From assembly GCA_003023485.1 (NCBI GenBank), contig PXSG01000020.1, positions 4,782 through 12,168 of the forward strand: a DNA stretch of 7,387 bases, given 5' to 3'. The stretch comes from Halobacteriales archaeon SW_10_68_16. Lineage in GTDB: Archaea; Halobacteriota; Halobacteria; Halobacteriales; Haloarculaceae. The translations under genes were made by a program, and so were the position numbers. Every line of letters begins with the position of its first letter. The first letter of the stretch is position 1. Below are positions 1 through 4,704 of this stretch, in pieces. The notes under the pieces were generated by a model. The model saw only the letters and a program-made list of their open reading frames with translations, did not search any database and was not told where the DNA came from.

Positions 1-309
1 CTGGGCGGGGTGACCTACGACTCCTTCACCACCGCGACGACCGACGAGGAAATCCGCGCCGACGCGGCCGAACTCGTCGCGACGACCGACGCCAGCGTCC
101 CCTTCACGGTCGAACTCCTCGACGTCCGGATCGAACACTCGAAGGCCGCCCTCTTCGGGGAACCCAGGGCGGTGGTGGTGATCGTCGGCGTTCCGCCCGA
201 CGAAACCCTGACCGGCCTGTCGGACCGCATCGACGAGCGCGTCGACGAGACTGCGGGACGCGACGTCCGCACGCAGGTCCGCTACGTCCCGACCGAGACG
301 ACCGAGTAA
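1..309 (+). CDS. C-terminal part of a probable DUF389 (TIGR00341-type) membrane protein, 5' end outside window
   Basis: The frame is open from base 1 and ends at TAA (307-309), giving about 102 residues. The GTG at base 10 is probably internal, because the reading continues upstream as Leu-Gly-Gly-Val-Thr-Tyr. The piece looks like the tail of haloarchaeal DUF389 proteins. It has a Gly/Val-Thr-Tyr stretch as at the end of a last membrane helix, then an acidic soluble domain with a VRIEHSKAALFGEP-like segment, a hydrophobic strand (AVVVIVGVPPDE) and a final amphipathic helix and strand (TGRDVRTQVRYVP-like; the sequence reads AGRDVRTQVRYVP). DUF389 proteins are multi-helix membrane proteins of unknown function. 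The assignment rests on remembered family pattern, not on a search, and the membrane part that would settle it lies outside the window. A different membrane protein with a similar soluble tail remains possible. Confidence 0.6.
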   Translation: MGGVTYDSFTTATTDEEIRADAAELVATTDASVPFTVELLDVRIEHSKAALFGEPRAVVVIVGVPPDETLTGLSDRIDERVDETAGRDVRTQVRYVPTETTE

Positions 310-330
310 GGCTACTCTGTCGGTATTTTT
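304..330 (+). terminator. Hairpin plus T5 tract terminator
   Basis: GAGTA (304-308) and TACTC (313-317) form a 5-bp stem with an AGGC loop that overlaps the stop codon of the upstream plus-strand gene. TTTTT follows at 326-330. Archaeal termination depends mostly on the T tract, so this is a reasonable end for the DUF389-like transcript, which converges on the next gene. Confidence 0.5.
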
Positions 331-380
331 CACGCCGTAACCGAACTATCACCCGCGAGTCTCCGATCCTCCGAGACGAG

Positions 381-503
381 CTACATCCGGAGGTTCCGCC
401 CGCGGGGAATGTGGCGACTCCCGAAGTGGTCGAACAGTTCGCCCTGTTCGGCGAACTCCTCGCCACAGAACAGGCACACGTTGTCCGACGGCCTGTGAGA
501 CAT
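381..503 (-). CDS. Small C2H2 zinc-finger protein (40 aa)
   Basis: An ATG at 503 opens a 40-codon frame ending in TAG at 381. The product has one zinc-finger pattern, C10-x2-C13-x12-H26-x4-H31 (core CLFCGEEF, then DHFGSRH), followed by a basic tail (PRGRNLR). Hydrophobic residues sit where a classical C2H2 finger needs them (Phe12, Phe17, Leu23). Haloarchaea carry many very short single-finger proteins, several of which act as regulators or in protein-protein contacts; the role of this one is unknown. Support for a real gene is strong despite its size: the complete zinc ligand set and a TATA-like box centred 26 bases before the ATG, as expected for a leaderless mRNA. It is transcribed toward the DUF389-like gene. 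A 12-bp AT-rich palindrome lies just upstream of its promoter. A weak 5-bp inverted repeat (359-377) follows the stop. Confidence 0.88.
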   Translation of the reverse strand: MSHRPSDNVCLFCGEEFAEQGELFDHFGSRHIPRGRNLRM

Positions 504-525
504 ACGAGGGAATATGGTGGGTACG

Positions 526-533
526 TATCTAAG
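526..533 (-). promoter_or_regulatory. TATA-like promoter of the zinc-finger gene
   Basis: On the minus strand the sequence reads ACTTAGATAC, with the centre of TTAGATA about 26 bases before the ATG at 503. Transcription would then start at or within a base or two of the start codon (leaderless). Confidence 0.6.
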
Positions 534-549
534 TTTTGTGGCCGCAAGA

Positions 550-561
550 ATCAAATTTGAT
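550..561. promoter_or_regulatory. Perfect 12-bp palindrome, candidate operator
   Basis: ATCAAATTTGAT is a perfect palindrome in an AT-rich island (about 541-585) in otherwise GC-rich DNA. It lies about 17 bases upstream of the zinc-finger TATA box, where an activator or repressor dimer could bind. It is also downstream of the GTPase stop, so the AT-richness may partly reflect a terminator region. The regulator is unknown. Confidence 0.4.
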
Positions 562-571
562 ATTTAGACAT

Positions 572-611
572 AAAAAGGAAGTAGCGGTGAGGACACCCGA
601 CCGGCCGGGTG
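572..611 (-). terminator. Hairpin and T tract after the NOG1-family GTPase gene
   Basis: Downstream of the GTPase stop on the minus strand, CACCCG and CGGGTG (594-611) form a 6-bp stem with a 6-base loop. A run of five T follows (complement of 572-576). The two are about 18 bases apart, so the T tract is the more relevant archaeal signal. Confidence 0.45.
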
Positions 612-628
612 ACGGACTCGGCGAGATG

Positions 629-1594
629 CTACCCCTCGAAGGGGAGGTCCGGTTCGTAGCCCACCGTGTCGACGGCCGCCGCGAGAACCGTCTCGACGTT
701 CTCGTCCTCGGTGACGCTCATATAGTGGGCGGCTGCGACGTCCCGCGAGCGGTCGGCCTTGTTACACACCGAGATGACGGGCACGTCGAAGCGCTCGCGG
801 ACGTCCGCGAGGAGGTCCAGCTGGACGTCGACGGGGTACCCGCACTCGCCGCTGGCGTCCAGCAAAACGAGCACGGCGTCGGCGGCGTGGGTCAAGGCGC
901 TGACGGCCTGTGACTCGACGTCGTTGCGTTCTTCGGGGGGCCGGTCGAGCAGCCCCGGGGTATCCACGAGCTGGTACCGGATGTGGTCGTGGGTCACGTG
1001 GCCGACGTTGATGCGGGTGGTCGTGAAGGGGTAGCTGGCCGTCTCGTTGTCCGCGCGGGTGACCGCGTTGACAAAGGAGGACTTGCCGACGTTGGGGTAG
1101 CCCGCCACCACGATAGTCGGCTCGTCGGGGCGGATGTCCGGCAGGGTCCGCAACTCCTCGCGGGCGGCGGCCAGCGCGTCGATGTCCCCGTCCACTTCCT
1201 CGACGATGTCGGCCAGCCGGGCGAAGGCCTGCTTGCGGAGTTTCCGTGCGGTCTCGACGTCGCTCGACCGCAGGCGGCCCTCGTACTCGTGGCGGATGTC
1301 CGTCGCCTTGCGGCTCGCCCACCCGAGTTCGTTGAGGTGGGCCCGCAGTTCGTCCACCCCGGCGATGGCGTCCGCGAGCTCGCAGTAGAAGGGGTCCAGC
1401 GCGTCGAAGTCCGGCCAGCCCGTCACGACGTTCTCCAGGTTGTCCGAGACGATGTTCGCCGCCGTCATCAGCATCGACTGCTGGGCGTCGATGCCAGACT
1501 TGGCACGGCCGGCACGGGAGGCCCGCGAGAACGCCTTGTCGAGCAACTCGTCGGCGGTCAGCGTCGCCGGGAGCTCCTCGAAGGGCTGGGCCAT
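629..1594 (-). CDS. NOG1-family GTP-binding protein (ribosome biogenesis GTPase)
   Basis: This is a 321-residue GTPase with the archaeal NOG1 (COG1084) layout. An N-terminal helical domain (about 1-155) starts MAQPFEELP, and a TRAFAC G domain follows. The G motifs are visible: P-loop GYPNVGKS (165-172), switch-I TTT (191-193), DTPG (211-214) and NKAD (278-281), with a probable G5 near MSVTEDE (292-297). Eukaryotic NOG1 acts in 60S subunit maturation, and archaeal members are thought to act on the large ribosomal subunit. Archaeal proteins lack the long eukaryotic C-terminal extension, and this length fits. ATG 1594 is chosen because the family N-terminus begins there and a TATA-like box (CTTATACG) is centred 27 bases upstream. 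The frame stays open further upstream, but that extension is basic, unlike the family, and runs through hisE. It lies 89 bases downstream of hisE and has its own promoter. Confidence 0.93.
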   Translation of the reverse strand: MAQPFEELPATLTADELLDKAFSRASRAGRAKSGIDAQQSMLMTAANIVSDNLENVVTGWPDFDALDPFYCELADAIAGVDELRAHLNELGWASRKATDIRHEYEGRLRSSDVETARKLRKQAFARLADIVEEVDGDIDALAAAREELRTLPDIRPDEPTIVVAGYPNVGKSSFVNAVTRADNETASYPFTTTRINVGHVTHDHIRYQLVDTPGLLDRPPEERNDVESQAVSALTHAADAVLVLLDASGECGYPVDVQLDLLADVRERFDVPVISVCNKADRSRDVAAAHYMSVTEDENVETVLAAAVDTVGYEPDLPFEG

Positions 1595-1616
1595 AACGTG
1601 GGGTAGTCGGTGGGTG

Positions 1617-1625
1617 CGTATAAGG
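1617..1625 (-). promoter_or_regulatory. TATA-like promoter of the NOG1-family GTPase gene
   Basis: The minus strand reads CTTATACGC, centred about 27 bases before ATG 1594. This fits a leaderless transcript separate from hisE, which ends at 1684. Confidence 0.65.
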
Positions 1626-1683
1626 CCGTCCGTTCGCGTCACACGGTCCGTCGTCGCACCGCCGGGACCCAGCGACGCCCCGG

Positions 1684-1986
1684 TCACCGCCGCTCGGCCA
1701 GTTCCGCCCGCAGGTCCCCGAGGTCCATGTCGTACATCGCCAGCACCACGAGCAAGTGGTAGACGATGTCGGCCGACTCGTGGGCGATGGCCGCGCTGTC
1801 GTCGTCCTTGGCCGCCAGCAGGAGTTCGGTCGTCTCTTCGCCGAGTTTCTCCAGGACGGCGTTCTCGCCTTTCTCGTGGGTGAACAGCGACGCGGTGTAG
1901 GAGTCCTCGGGAATTCGCTCCTTGCGGTCCTCGATGACCGCGAACACCTCGTCGATGACGTCCTCGTGCTCGTCGGGGTCGCTCAT
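1684..1986 (-). CDS. hisE: Phosphoribosyl-ATP diphosphatase (histidine biosynthesis)
   Basis: HisE hydrolyses phosphoribosyl-ATP to phosphoribosyl-AMP and diphosphate, the second step of histidine synthesis in the cytoplasm. The product is 100 residues, the usual length for a stand-alone HisE. It is an all-helical MazG/HisE-type protein with clear signatures: RIPEDSYTASLF (24-35), EKLGEETTE (46-54) and HESADIVYHLLV (69-80). Glu50, Glu51, Glu54, Glu70 and Asp73 fit the EExxE...ExxD metal-binding pattern. ATG 1986 gives the expected start MSDPDEHEDVIDEVF; longer forms run into pdxT. It lies 64 bases after pdxT on the same strand, with no convincing TATA box in the gap, so co-transcription from the pdxT side is likely. 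A remnant of another histidine gene, hisH, lies about 1.6 kb upstream. Confidence 0.95.
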   Translation of the reverse strand: MSDPDEHEDVIDEVFAVIEDRKERIPEDSYTASLFTHEKGENAVLEKLGEETTELLLAAKDDDSAAIAHESADIVYHLLVVLAMYDMDLGDLRAELAERR

Positions 1987-2050
1987 GTCCGTACAACCGC
2001 GCCGGGTGCCTTCAGACCGTCGAAACCCACGGCGAGTGCGGGATCGAACC

Positions 2051-2569
2051 TCACACAGTCTGGACGGCACCCTCGAAAAAGGCGATGTCGTGGAGCCGCG
2101 AGTCGCCGGTGAGTTCGGGGTGGAAGGAGGTACCGAGGACGGGTCCCTGTCGCACCGCGACGGGGTAGTCTTCCCAGGTGGCGAGCACCTCGACGTCCGG
2201 ACCGACCGAACTGACGACCGGCGCGCGGATGAACACCGCCGGGAAGGGCTCGTCGAGGCCCGCCTCGACGCGGTCGTCCTGGGGGTCCGTCGAGGCGACG
2301 ATCAGGCCCGCACACGTCGCCAGCATGGGCTTGCCGGTCTCAACGTGGGCGACGATCTCGGGGGCGATCCCCTCGCGGTCGAGCAGCCGCGAGATCGCCG
2401 TCGACTCGCCGCCGGGCAGCAGCAGGACGTCACACTCGGGGACGATTCCCGAGGTGCGGATTTCGCGAACCTCGCTCTCGCGGCCGTGGGCCCACACAGC
2501 GCGCCGGATGGCCCCGGCGTGTTCGCTGACGTCGCCCTGGACGGCCACCACGCCAGCGGTCAGCGTCAT
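2051..2569 (-). CDS. pdxT: Pyridoxal 5'-phosphate synthase glutaminase subunit, with an internal in-frame deletion
   Basis: PdxT is the class-I glutaminase that feeds ammonia to PdxS for vitamin B6 synthesis. The 172-residue product has the start VVAVQGDVSEHA (7-18), oxyanion motif GGES (53-56), nucleophile Cys86 in ATCAGL, IRAP (114-117) and the His150/Glu152 pair in GTSFHPEL, so the catalytic triad is intact. It is short for the family (about 190-200 aa). Between DDRVEA (98-103) and GLDEPFPAVFIRAP (104-117) there should be about 27 residues with the hallmark L-G-L-x-D/N-V-x-V-x-R-N-x-F-G-R-Q-x-x-S-F-E. That block carries the glutamine-binding Arg (R106 in B. subtilis PdxT) and is absent; the frame is kept. 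The junction is near 2258-2266. The protein may fold badly or have weak glutaminase activity. No pdxS is in the window. hisE follows 64 bases downstream. Confidence 0.9.
   Translation of the reverse strand: MTLTAGVVAVQGDVSEHAGAIRRAVWAHGRESEVREIRTSGIVPECDVLLLPGGESTAISRLLDREGIAPEIVAHVETGKPMLATCAGLIVASTDPQDDRVEAGLDEPFPAVFIRAPVVSSVGPDVEVLATWEDYPVAVRQGPVLGTSFHPELTGDSRLHDIAFFEGAVQTV
2251..2270. repeat. 9-bp perfect inverted repeat at the pdxT deletion junction
   Basis: CGTCGAGGC (2251-2259) and GCCTCGACG (2262-2270) are exact reverse complements separated by 2 bases. They span the point where the missing PdxT block should begin. This may mark the mechanism of the deletion, but GTCGAG-type strings are common in this GC-rich DNA. 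Confidence 0.5.
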
Positions 2570-2570
2570 G

Positions 2571-2590
2571 GCTGTCCCTACGGGAACAGC
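2571..2590. promoter_or_regulatory. Imperfect inverted repeat immediately before the pdxT start
   Basis: On the minus strand GCTGTTCCC-GTA-GGGACAGC gives arms of 5 and 3 base pairs with a single bulged T. It ends one base before the pdxT ATG. It lies between a TATA-like T5 tract (2595-2599) and the start codon, where a bound repressor would block initiation or where the RNA hairpin could mask the start. Role inferred only. Confidence 0.35.
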
Positions 2591-2593
2591 GAC

Positions 2594-2600
2594 GAAAAAG
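2594..2600 (-). promoter_or_regulatory. Possible TATA-like box of pdxT
   Basis: The minus strand reads ACTTTTTCG, centred about 28 bases before the pdxT ATG, the correct spacing for a leaderless start. The match is poor, and the same T5 could instead terminate the upstream transporter transcript. A TATATA at 2628-2633 is an alternative promoter that would give a leader of about 35 bases. Confidence 0.35.
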
Positions 2601-2675
2601 TTCTCGATTGTGGACCGTTCCGGCGGCTATATACGCCACCTGGGCCGGAACCGACCGCACCCTGTCCGCTCCCCG

Positions 2676-3599
2676 CTACTCGCCGGCACCTCGCCGCACC
2701 CGGAACCGGACGACTTCGTCCCGGATCGCCTCCCGCTTGAGGAGGACGAACCCCACGAGGATGAGCGCGAACCCGGCGACGGTGTAGACGGTCGGCGTCT
2801 CGCCGAGGAGGACAAGCCCCGTCAGCGCCGCCACCACCGGGGCCGCGTACGAGACGAGGTTGATCTCGATGGGCCCCAGACGGTCGAGCAAATCGAAGTA
2901 GATCAGAAAGCCCAGCGCACTCGCGACCACGACGAGGTAGCCAAGCGCGAGGACCGCCTCGCCGGTCCATTGCACGTCGCCGACGGACTCGGCCAGGCCG
3001 AGGCTCACGGCGTGCATCACCGCGGCGCCGACGAGCATCGACCACGCTTCCATCGTCTCGAGGGGGAGATCCCCGTCGACGCGCCGGGTGAGGACGCTCC
3101 CGAGCGCGAACGACGCGGCGGCCAGGAACACGAGAAACAGCGAGACCGTCCGGGTATTCAGGAGGTTGTTCGGGTCCGGGCTCGTCAGGGTGACCACTCC
3201 CACGAAGCCGACGAGCAGTCCGACGATGCCGACCGCAGTGAGTCGCTCGTCCGGCAGGAAGGCCCGCGCGAAGCCCGTGGTGAGGACCGGGGAGAGGCTC
3301 ACCACGATGGCGGCGGCTGCGCTCGTCGTCCCCTGTTCCCCGACGAAGAGGAACGCGTGGTAGGCGGCGATCATGAACGTCCCGCCGATGCCGACGAGCA
3401 CCCACTCGCTCCGGCCCCGGGGGCGCCACCGGTCGGTCGCGTAGGCCGCGTACCCCAGCATCAATACGCCCGCGAGGTCGTACCTGAACGCCGCAAAGAG
3501 GACGGGCGGGAAGTACGACAGCCCCGCCTTGATCGCGGTGAAGGCACTGCCCCACGCGAGGGCCAGCGCGACGAACAGGAGCGCGTTTCTGAATCTCAT
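2676..3599 (-). CDS. EamA / drug-metabolite transporter (DMT) family permease
   Basis: This is a 307-residue integral membrane protein with about ten hydrophobic segments arranged as two EamA repeats (roughly 5-140 and 150-288). The first repeat shows the family pattern WGSAFTAIKAGL (16-27) and PPVLFAAFRYDLAG (31-44). The second ends with YAAPVVAALTGLVLLGE (251-267), the usual DMT closing motif, and the C-terminus is a basic tail. DMT proteins export or exchange small metabolites such as amino acids, nucleosides or drugs; the substrate cannot be read from the sequence. ATG 3599 (MRFRN) is chosen because it fits the family N-terminus. A GTG at 3614, adding five residues (MTPPR), overlaps the stop of the preceding hisH remnant as GTGA, a layout typical of translational coupling. 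No good TATA box lies close upstream, so the hisH promoter near 3750 may drive it. pdxT starts 106 bases downstream. Confidence 0.9.
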   Translation of the reverse strand: MRFRNALLFVALALAWGSAFTAIKAGLSYFPPVLFAAFRYDLAGVLMLGYAAYATDRWRPRGRSEWVLVGIGGTFMIAAYHAFLFVGEQGTTSAAAAIVVSLSPVLTTGFARAFLPDERLTAVGIVGLLVGFVGVVTLTSPDPNNLLNTRTVSLFLVFLAAASFALGSVLTRRVDGDLPLETMEAWSMLVGAAVMHAVSLGLAESVGDVQWTGEAVLALGYLVVVASALGFLIYFDLLDRLGPIEINLVSYAAPVVAALTGLVLLGETPTVYTVAGFALILVGFVLLKREAIRDEVVRFRVRRGAGE

Positions 3600-3610
3600 T
3601 CGGGGCGGCG

Positions 3611-3724
3611 TCACCCGACCCGGACGCGGTCGTCCGAGATACGGACCGTCGCGTCGGCCCGCTCCAGGCCGCGCCGGAGGCTCCGGAGGTTCCCCACGCC
3701 GTAGTCGATGATCGTGACTCGCAC
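3611..3724 (-). pseudogene. hisH: 5' remnant of hisH (imidazole glycerol phosphate synthase glutaminase subunit)
   Basis: A GTG at 3724 opens 37 codons ending in TGA (3611-3613). The peptide contains VTIIDYGVGNLRS (3-15) followed by RGLERADATVRISDD, the N-terminus of HisH, including its hallmark DYGxGNLxS. Complete HisH is about 200-220 residues and should continue into the PGVGAF segment and the nucleophile Cys. Nothing like that follows, because the transporter gene begins at once. HisH normally pairs with HisF and supplies ammonia from glutamine for imidazole ring closure. The fragment retains a promoter: a GATAAAC box centred 26 bases before the GTG. Its TGA overlaps an upstream GTG start of the transporter (GTGA), so it may now serve as a translated leader. 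I judge it a truncated gene rather than a functional peptide; whether a full hisH exists elsewhere is unknown. Confidence 0.75.
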
Positions 3725-3745
3725 AGCCGCGGTTCGGCCCTCCGT

Positions 3746-3755
3746 GGTTTATCGG
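3746..3755 (-). promoter_or_regulatory. TATA-like promoter of the hisH remnant (and probably the transporter)
   Basis: The minus strand reads ACCGATAAACC, centred about 26 bases before GTG 3724, giving a leaderless start. It lies just beyond the riboflavin synthase stop at 3759. With no better promoter before the transporter, this box may drive both. Confidence 0.6.
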
Positions 3756-3758
3756 TTT

Positions 3759-4367
3759 TCACTCGCCGGCGAGACGCTCGACCACCTCCGCGTCGAGGAG
3801 GCTCTCGACGTACTTCGCGACGATGTCGAGTTCGATGTGTACTGGATCCCCCACCTCCTTCGCCGAGAGGGTCGTCAGGTCGTAGGTCTCCGGGATGATG
3901 GCGACGCCGAACGTCTCCCGGTCGCAGTCGGCGACGGTGAGGCTGATCCCGTCGACGGCGATCGACCCCTTCTCGACGACGTAGCCCGCCTGCCCGTCCG
4001 GGATGGAGAAGGTGTACCGCCAGTCCTCGCCGACGCGCTCGATGTCGACGACTTCGCCCGTGGCGTCGACGTGGCCCTGCACGAAGTGGCCGTCGAGTCG
4101 TGCGTCCGCGGGCAGCGCGCGTTCGAGGTTGACCACATCGCCGACCCCGCGGTCCCCGAGATAGGTCCGGTCGACCGTCTCGCTCGCGAGAAACAGCGAG
4201 AACCACCCGTCGCCGTGGTCCTCGACGGTCAGGCAGGCGCCGCTGATGCTGATGCTCTGGCCCTCGGCGAGGTCCTCGAAGGAAGTGGCGATCCGCAACC
4301 GCCGGCCGTCGTCGCTCTCTTCGACTGCCAGCACCTCGCCGGTCTCCTCGACGATGCCCGTGAACAT
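3759..4367 (-). CDS. ribE: Riboflavin synthase, alpha-chain (bacterial) type
   Basis: This enzyme dismutates two molecules of 6,7-dimethyl-8-ribityllumazine to riboflavin, the last step of vitamin B2 synthesis. The 202-residue product has the two lumazine-binding repeats of the trimeric alpha type: MFTGIVEE (1-8) and GACLTV (43-48) in the first, GHFVQGHVDATGEV (93-106) and GSIAVDGISLTV (134-145) in the second. IPETYDLTTL (158-167) and a C-terminal trimer helix (DIVAKYVESL) follow. ATG 4367 gives the canonical MFTGIV start, with a GGAG 6-9 bases before it; the nine-residue upstream extension does not fit the family. This is not the archaeal RibC seen in methanogens. Haloarchaea are known to carry the bacterial-type enzyme, probably by old transfer. 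IPET replaces the more usual IPHT, a minor variant. The genes on both sides are unrelated to riboflavin. Confidence 0.95.
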   Translation of the reverse strand: MFTGIVEETGEVLAVEESDDGRRLRIATSFEDLAEGQSISISGACLTVEDHGDGWFSLFLASETVDRTYLGDRGVGDVVNLERALPADARLDGHFVQGHVDATGEVVDIERVGEDWRYTFSIPDGQAGYVVEKGSIAVDGISLTVADCDRETFGVAIIPETYDLTTLSAKEVGDPVHIELDIVAKYVESLLDAEVVERLAGE

Positions 4368-4390
4368 ATCTCCGGTTCGTGTCCTGCCGG

Positions 4391-4418
4391 CCAAACGCTT
4401 ACGGTGTGCCGGTACCGG
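4391..4418 (-). promoter_or_regulatory. ribE: Putative ribE promoter region with a 10-bp palindrome
   Basis: A weak TATA-like AAGCGTTTGG (complement of 4391-4400) is centred about 28 bases before ATG 4367. Directly upstream, CCGGTACCGG (4409-4418) is a perfect palindrome that could be an operator. Both assignments are tentative. Confidence 0.3.
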
Positions 4419-4434
4419 ACGACAGCAATCAGTA

Positions 4435-4530
4435 TCAGAAGAGCACCACGAGGAAGCCGAGGATCACCAGGAAGAGGAGTACCCCCACCAGCACGACGAG
4501 CATCGTTCCGATGGAGACGGTGTGTTGCAT
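4435..4530 (-). CDS. 31-residue single-helix membrane microprotein
   Basis: ATG 4530 opens 31 codons ending in TGA at 4435. The product begins MQHTVSIGTM and then runs as an almost unbroken stretch of Val, Leu, Phe, Ile and Gly to its last residue, so about 21 residues (11-31) form one membrane helix with a short polar N-terminal end. There is no signal-peptide cleavage site and no cytoplasmic tail. I do not recognise the family. The case for a gene is good: a TATA box (GATTATATC) is centred 27 bases before the ATG, as for the larger genes here, and the composition differs from the random shadow frames. Single-helix microproteins often bind and modulate larger membrane proteins, but no partner is evident. 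It stands alone between the thiolase 3' end and ribE, both on the same strand. Its job is unknown. Confidence 0.75.
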   Translation of the reverse strand: MQHTVSIGTMLVVLVGVLLFLVILGFLVVLF

Positions 4531-4552
4531 ACTGGGGGCTCGGTGCCGTCGG

Positions 4553-4562
4553 TGATATAATC
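4553..4562 (-). promoter_or_regulatory. TATA box of the membrane microprotein gene
   Basis: The minus strand reads GGATTATATCA, centred 27 bases before ATG 4530. It is one of the best TATA matches in the window and indicates a leaderless transcript. Confidence 0.7.
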
Positions 4563-4632
4563 CGGGGTCTCGCTGTCGGTAGGCGACACACTACCTCTCG
4601 GGTGGACAGAACTTTGTACCCGGACAGCCGAT

Positions 4633-4655
4633 AGTCGAGTATCTGTGTCTCGACT
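4633..4655 (-). terminator. Inverted repeat after the thiolase gene
   Basis: AGTCGAG (4633-4639) and CTCGACT (4649-4655) form a 7-bp stem with a 9-base loop about 50 bases past the thiolase stop. No T tract follows, so a terminator role is weakly supported. The rest of the 4563-4704 gap shows no gene. Confidence 0.3.
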
Positions 4656-4704
4656 GCTGGCGCGCCTACGTCGAGGGGGACAGGGGTTCGACGTGTGACC
4701 GGCG

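Noticed and set aside
1595..1996. N-terminal extension of the NOG1-family GTPase by about 134 codons
   Set aside because: The extra residues are strongly basic, run through hisE in another frame and upstream of a good TATA box, and the family N-terminus begins at 1594.
2027..2056. GGTTCGATCC on the minus strand, resembling the T-loop of a tRNA, in the pdxT-hisE gap
   Set aside because: The flanking bases do not form a full T stem, and no acceptor, D or anticodon arm is present, so it is neither a tRNA nor a convincing attachment-site remnant.
2628..2633. TATATA as the main pdxT promoter
   Set aside because: It would place transcription start about 35 bases before the ATG, unlike the leaderless pattern of the other genes; kept only as an alternative.
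2578..4206. Long minus-strand open frame of about 540 codons overlapping the transporter and ribE
   Set aside because: It is very rich in Arg, Gly and Pro, as expected of a shadow frame in GC-rich DNA, and overlaps two genes with clear family motifs.
4368..4394. Start of riboflavin synthase nine codons upstream
   Set aside because: The family begins with MFTGIV, which is at ATG 4367; the upstream residues MAGRTRTGD have no family match.
4578..4595. GGTAG...CTACC inverted repeat upstream of the microprotein promoter
   Set aside because: Only five base pairs with an 8-base spacer, which is easily chance; it is near the promoter but not strong enough to call an operator.
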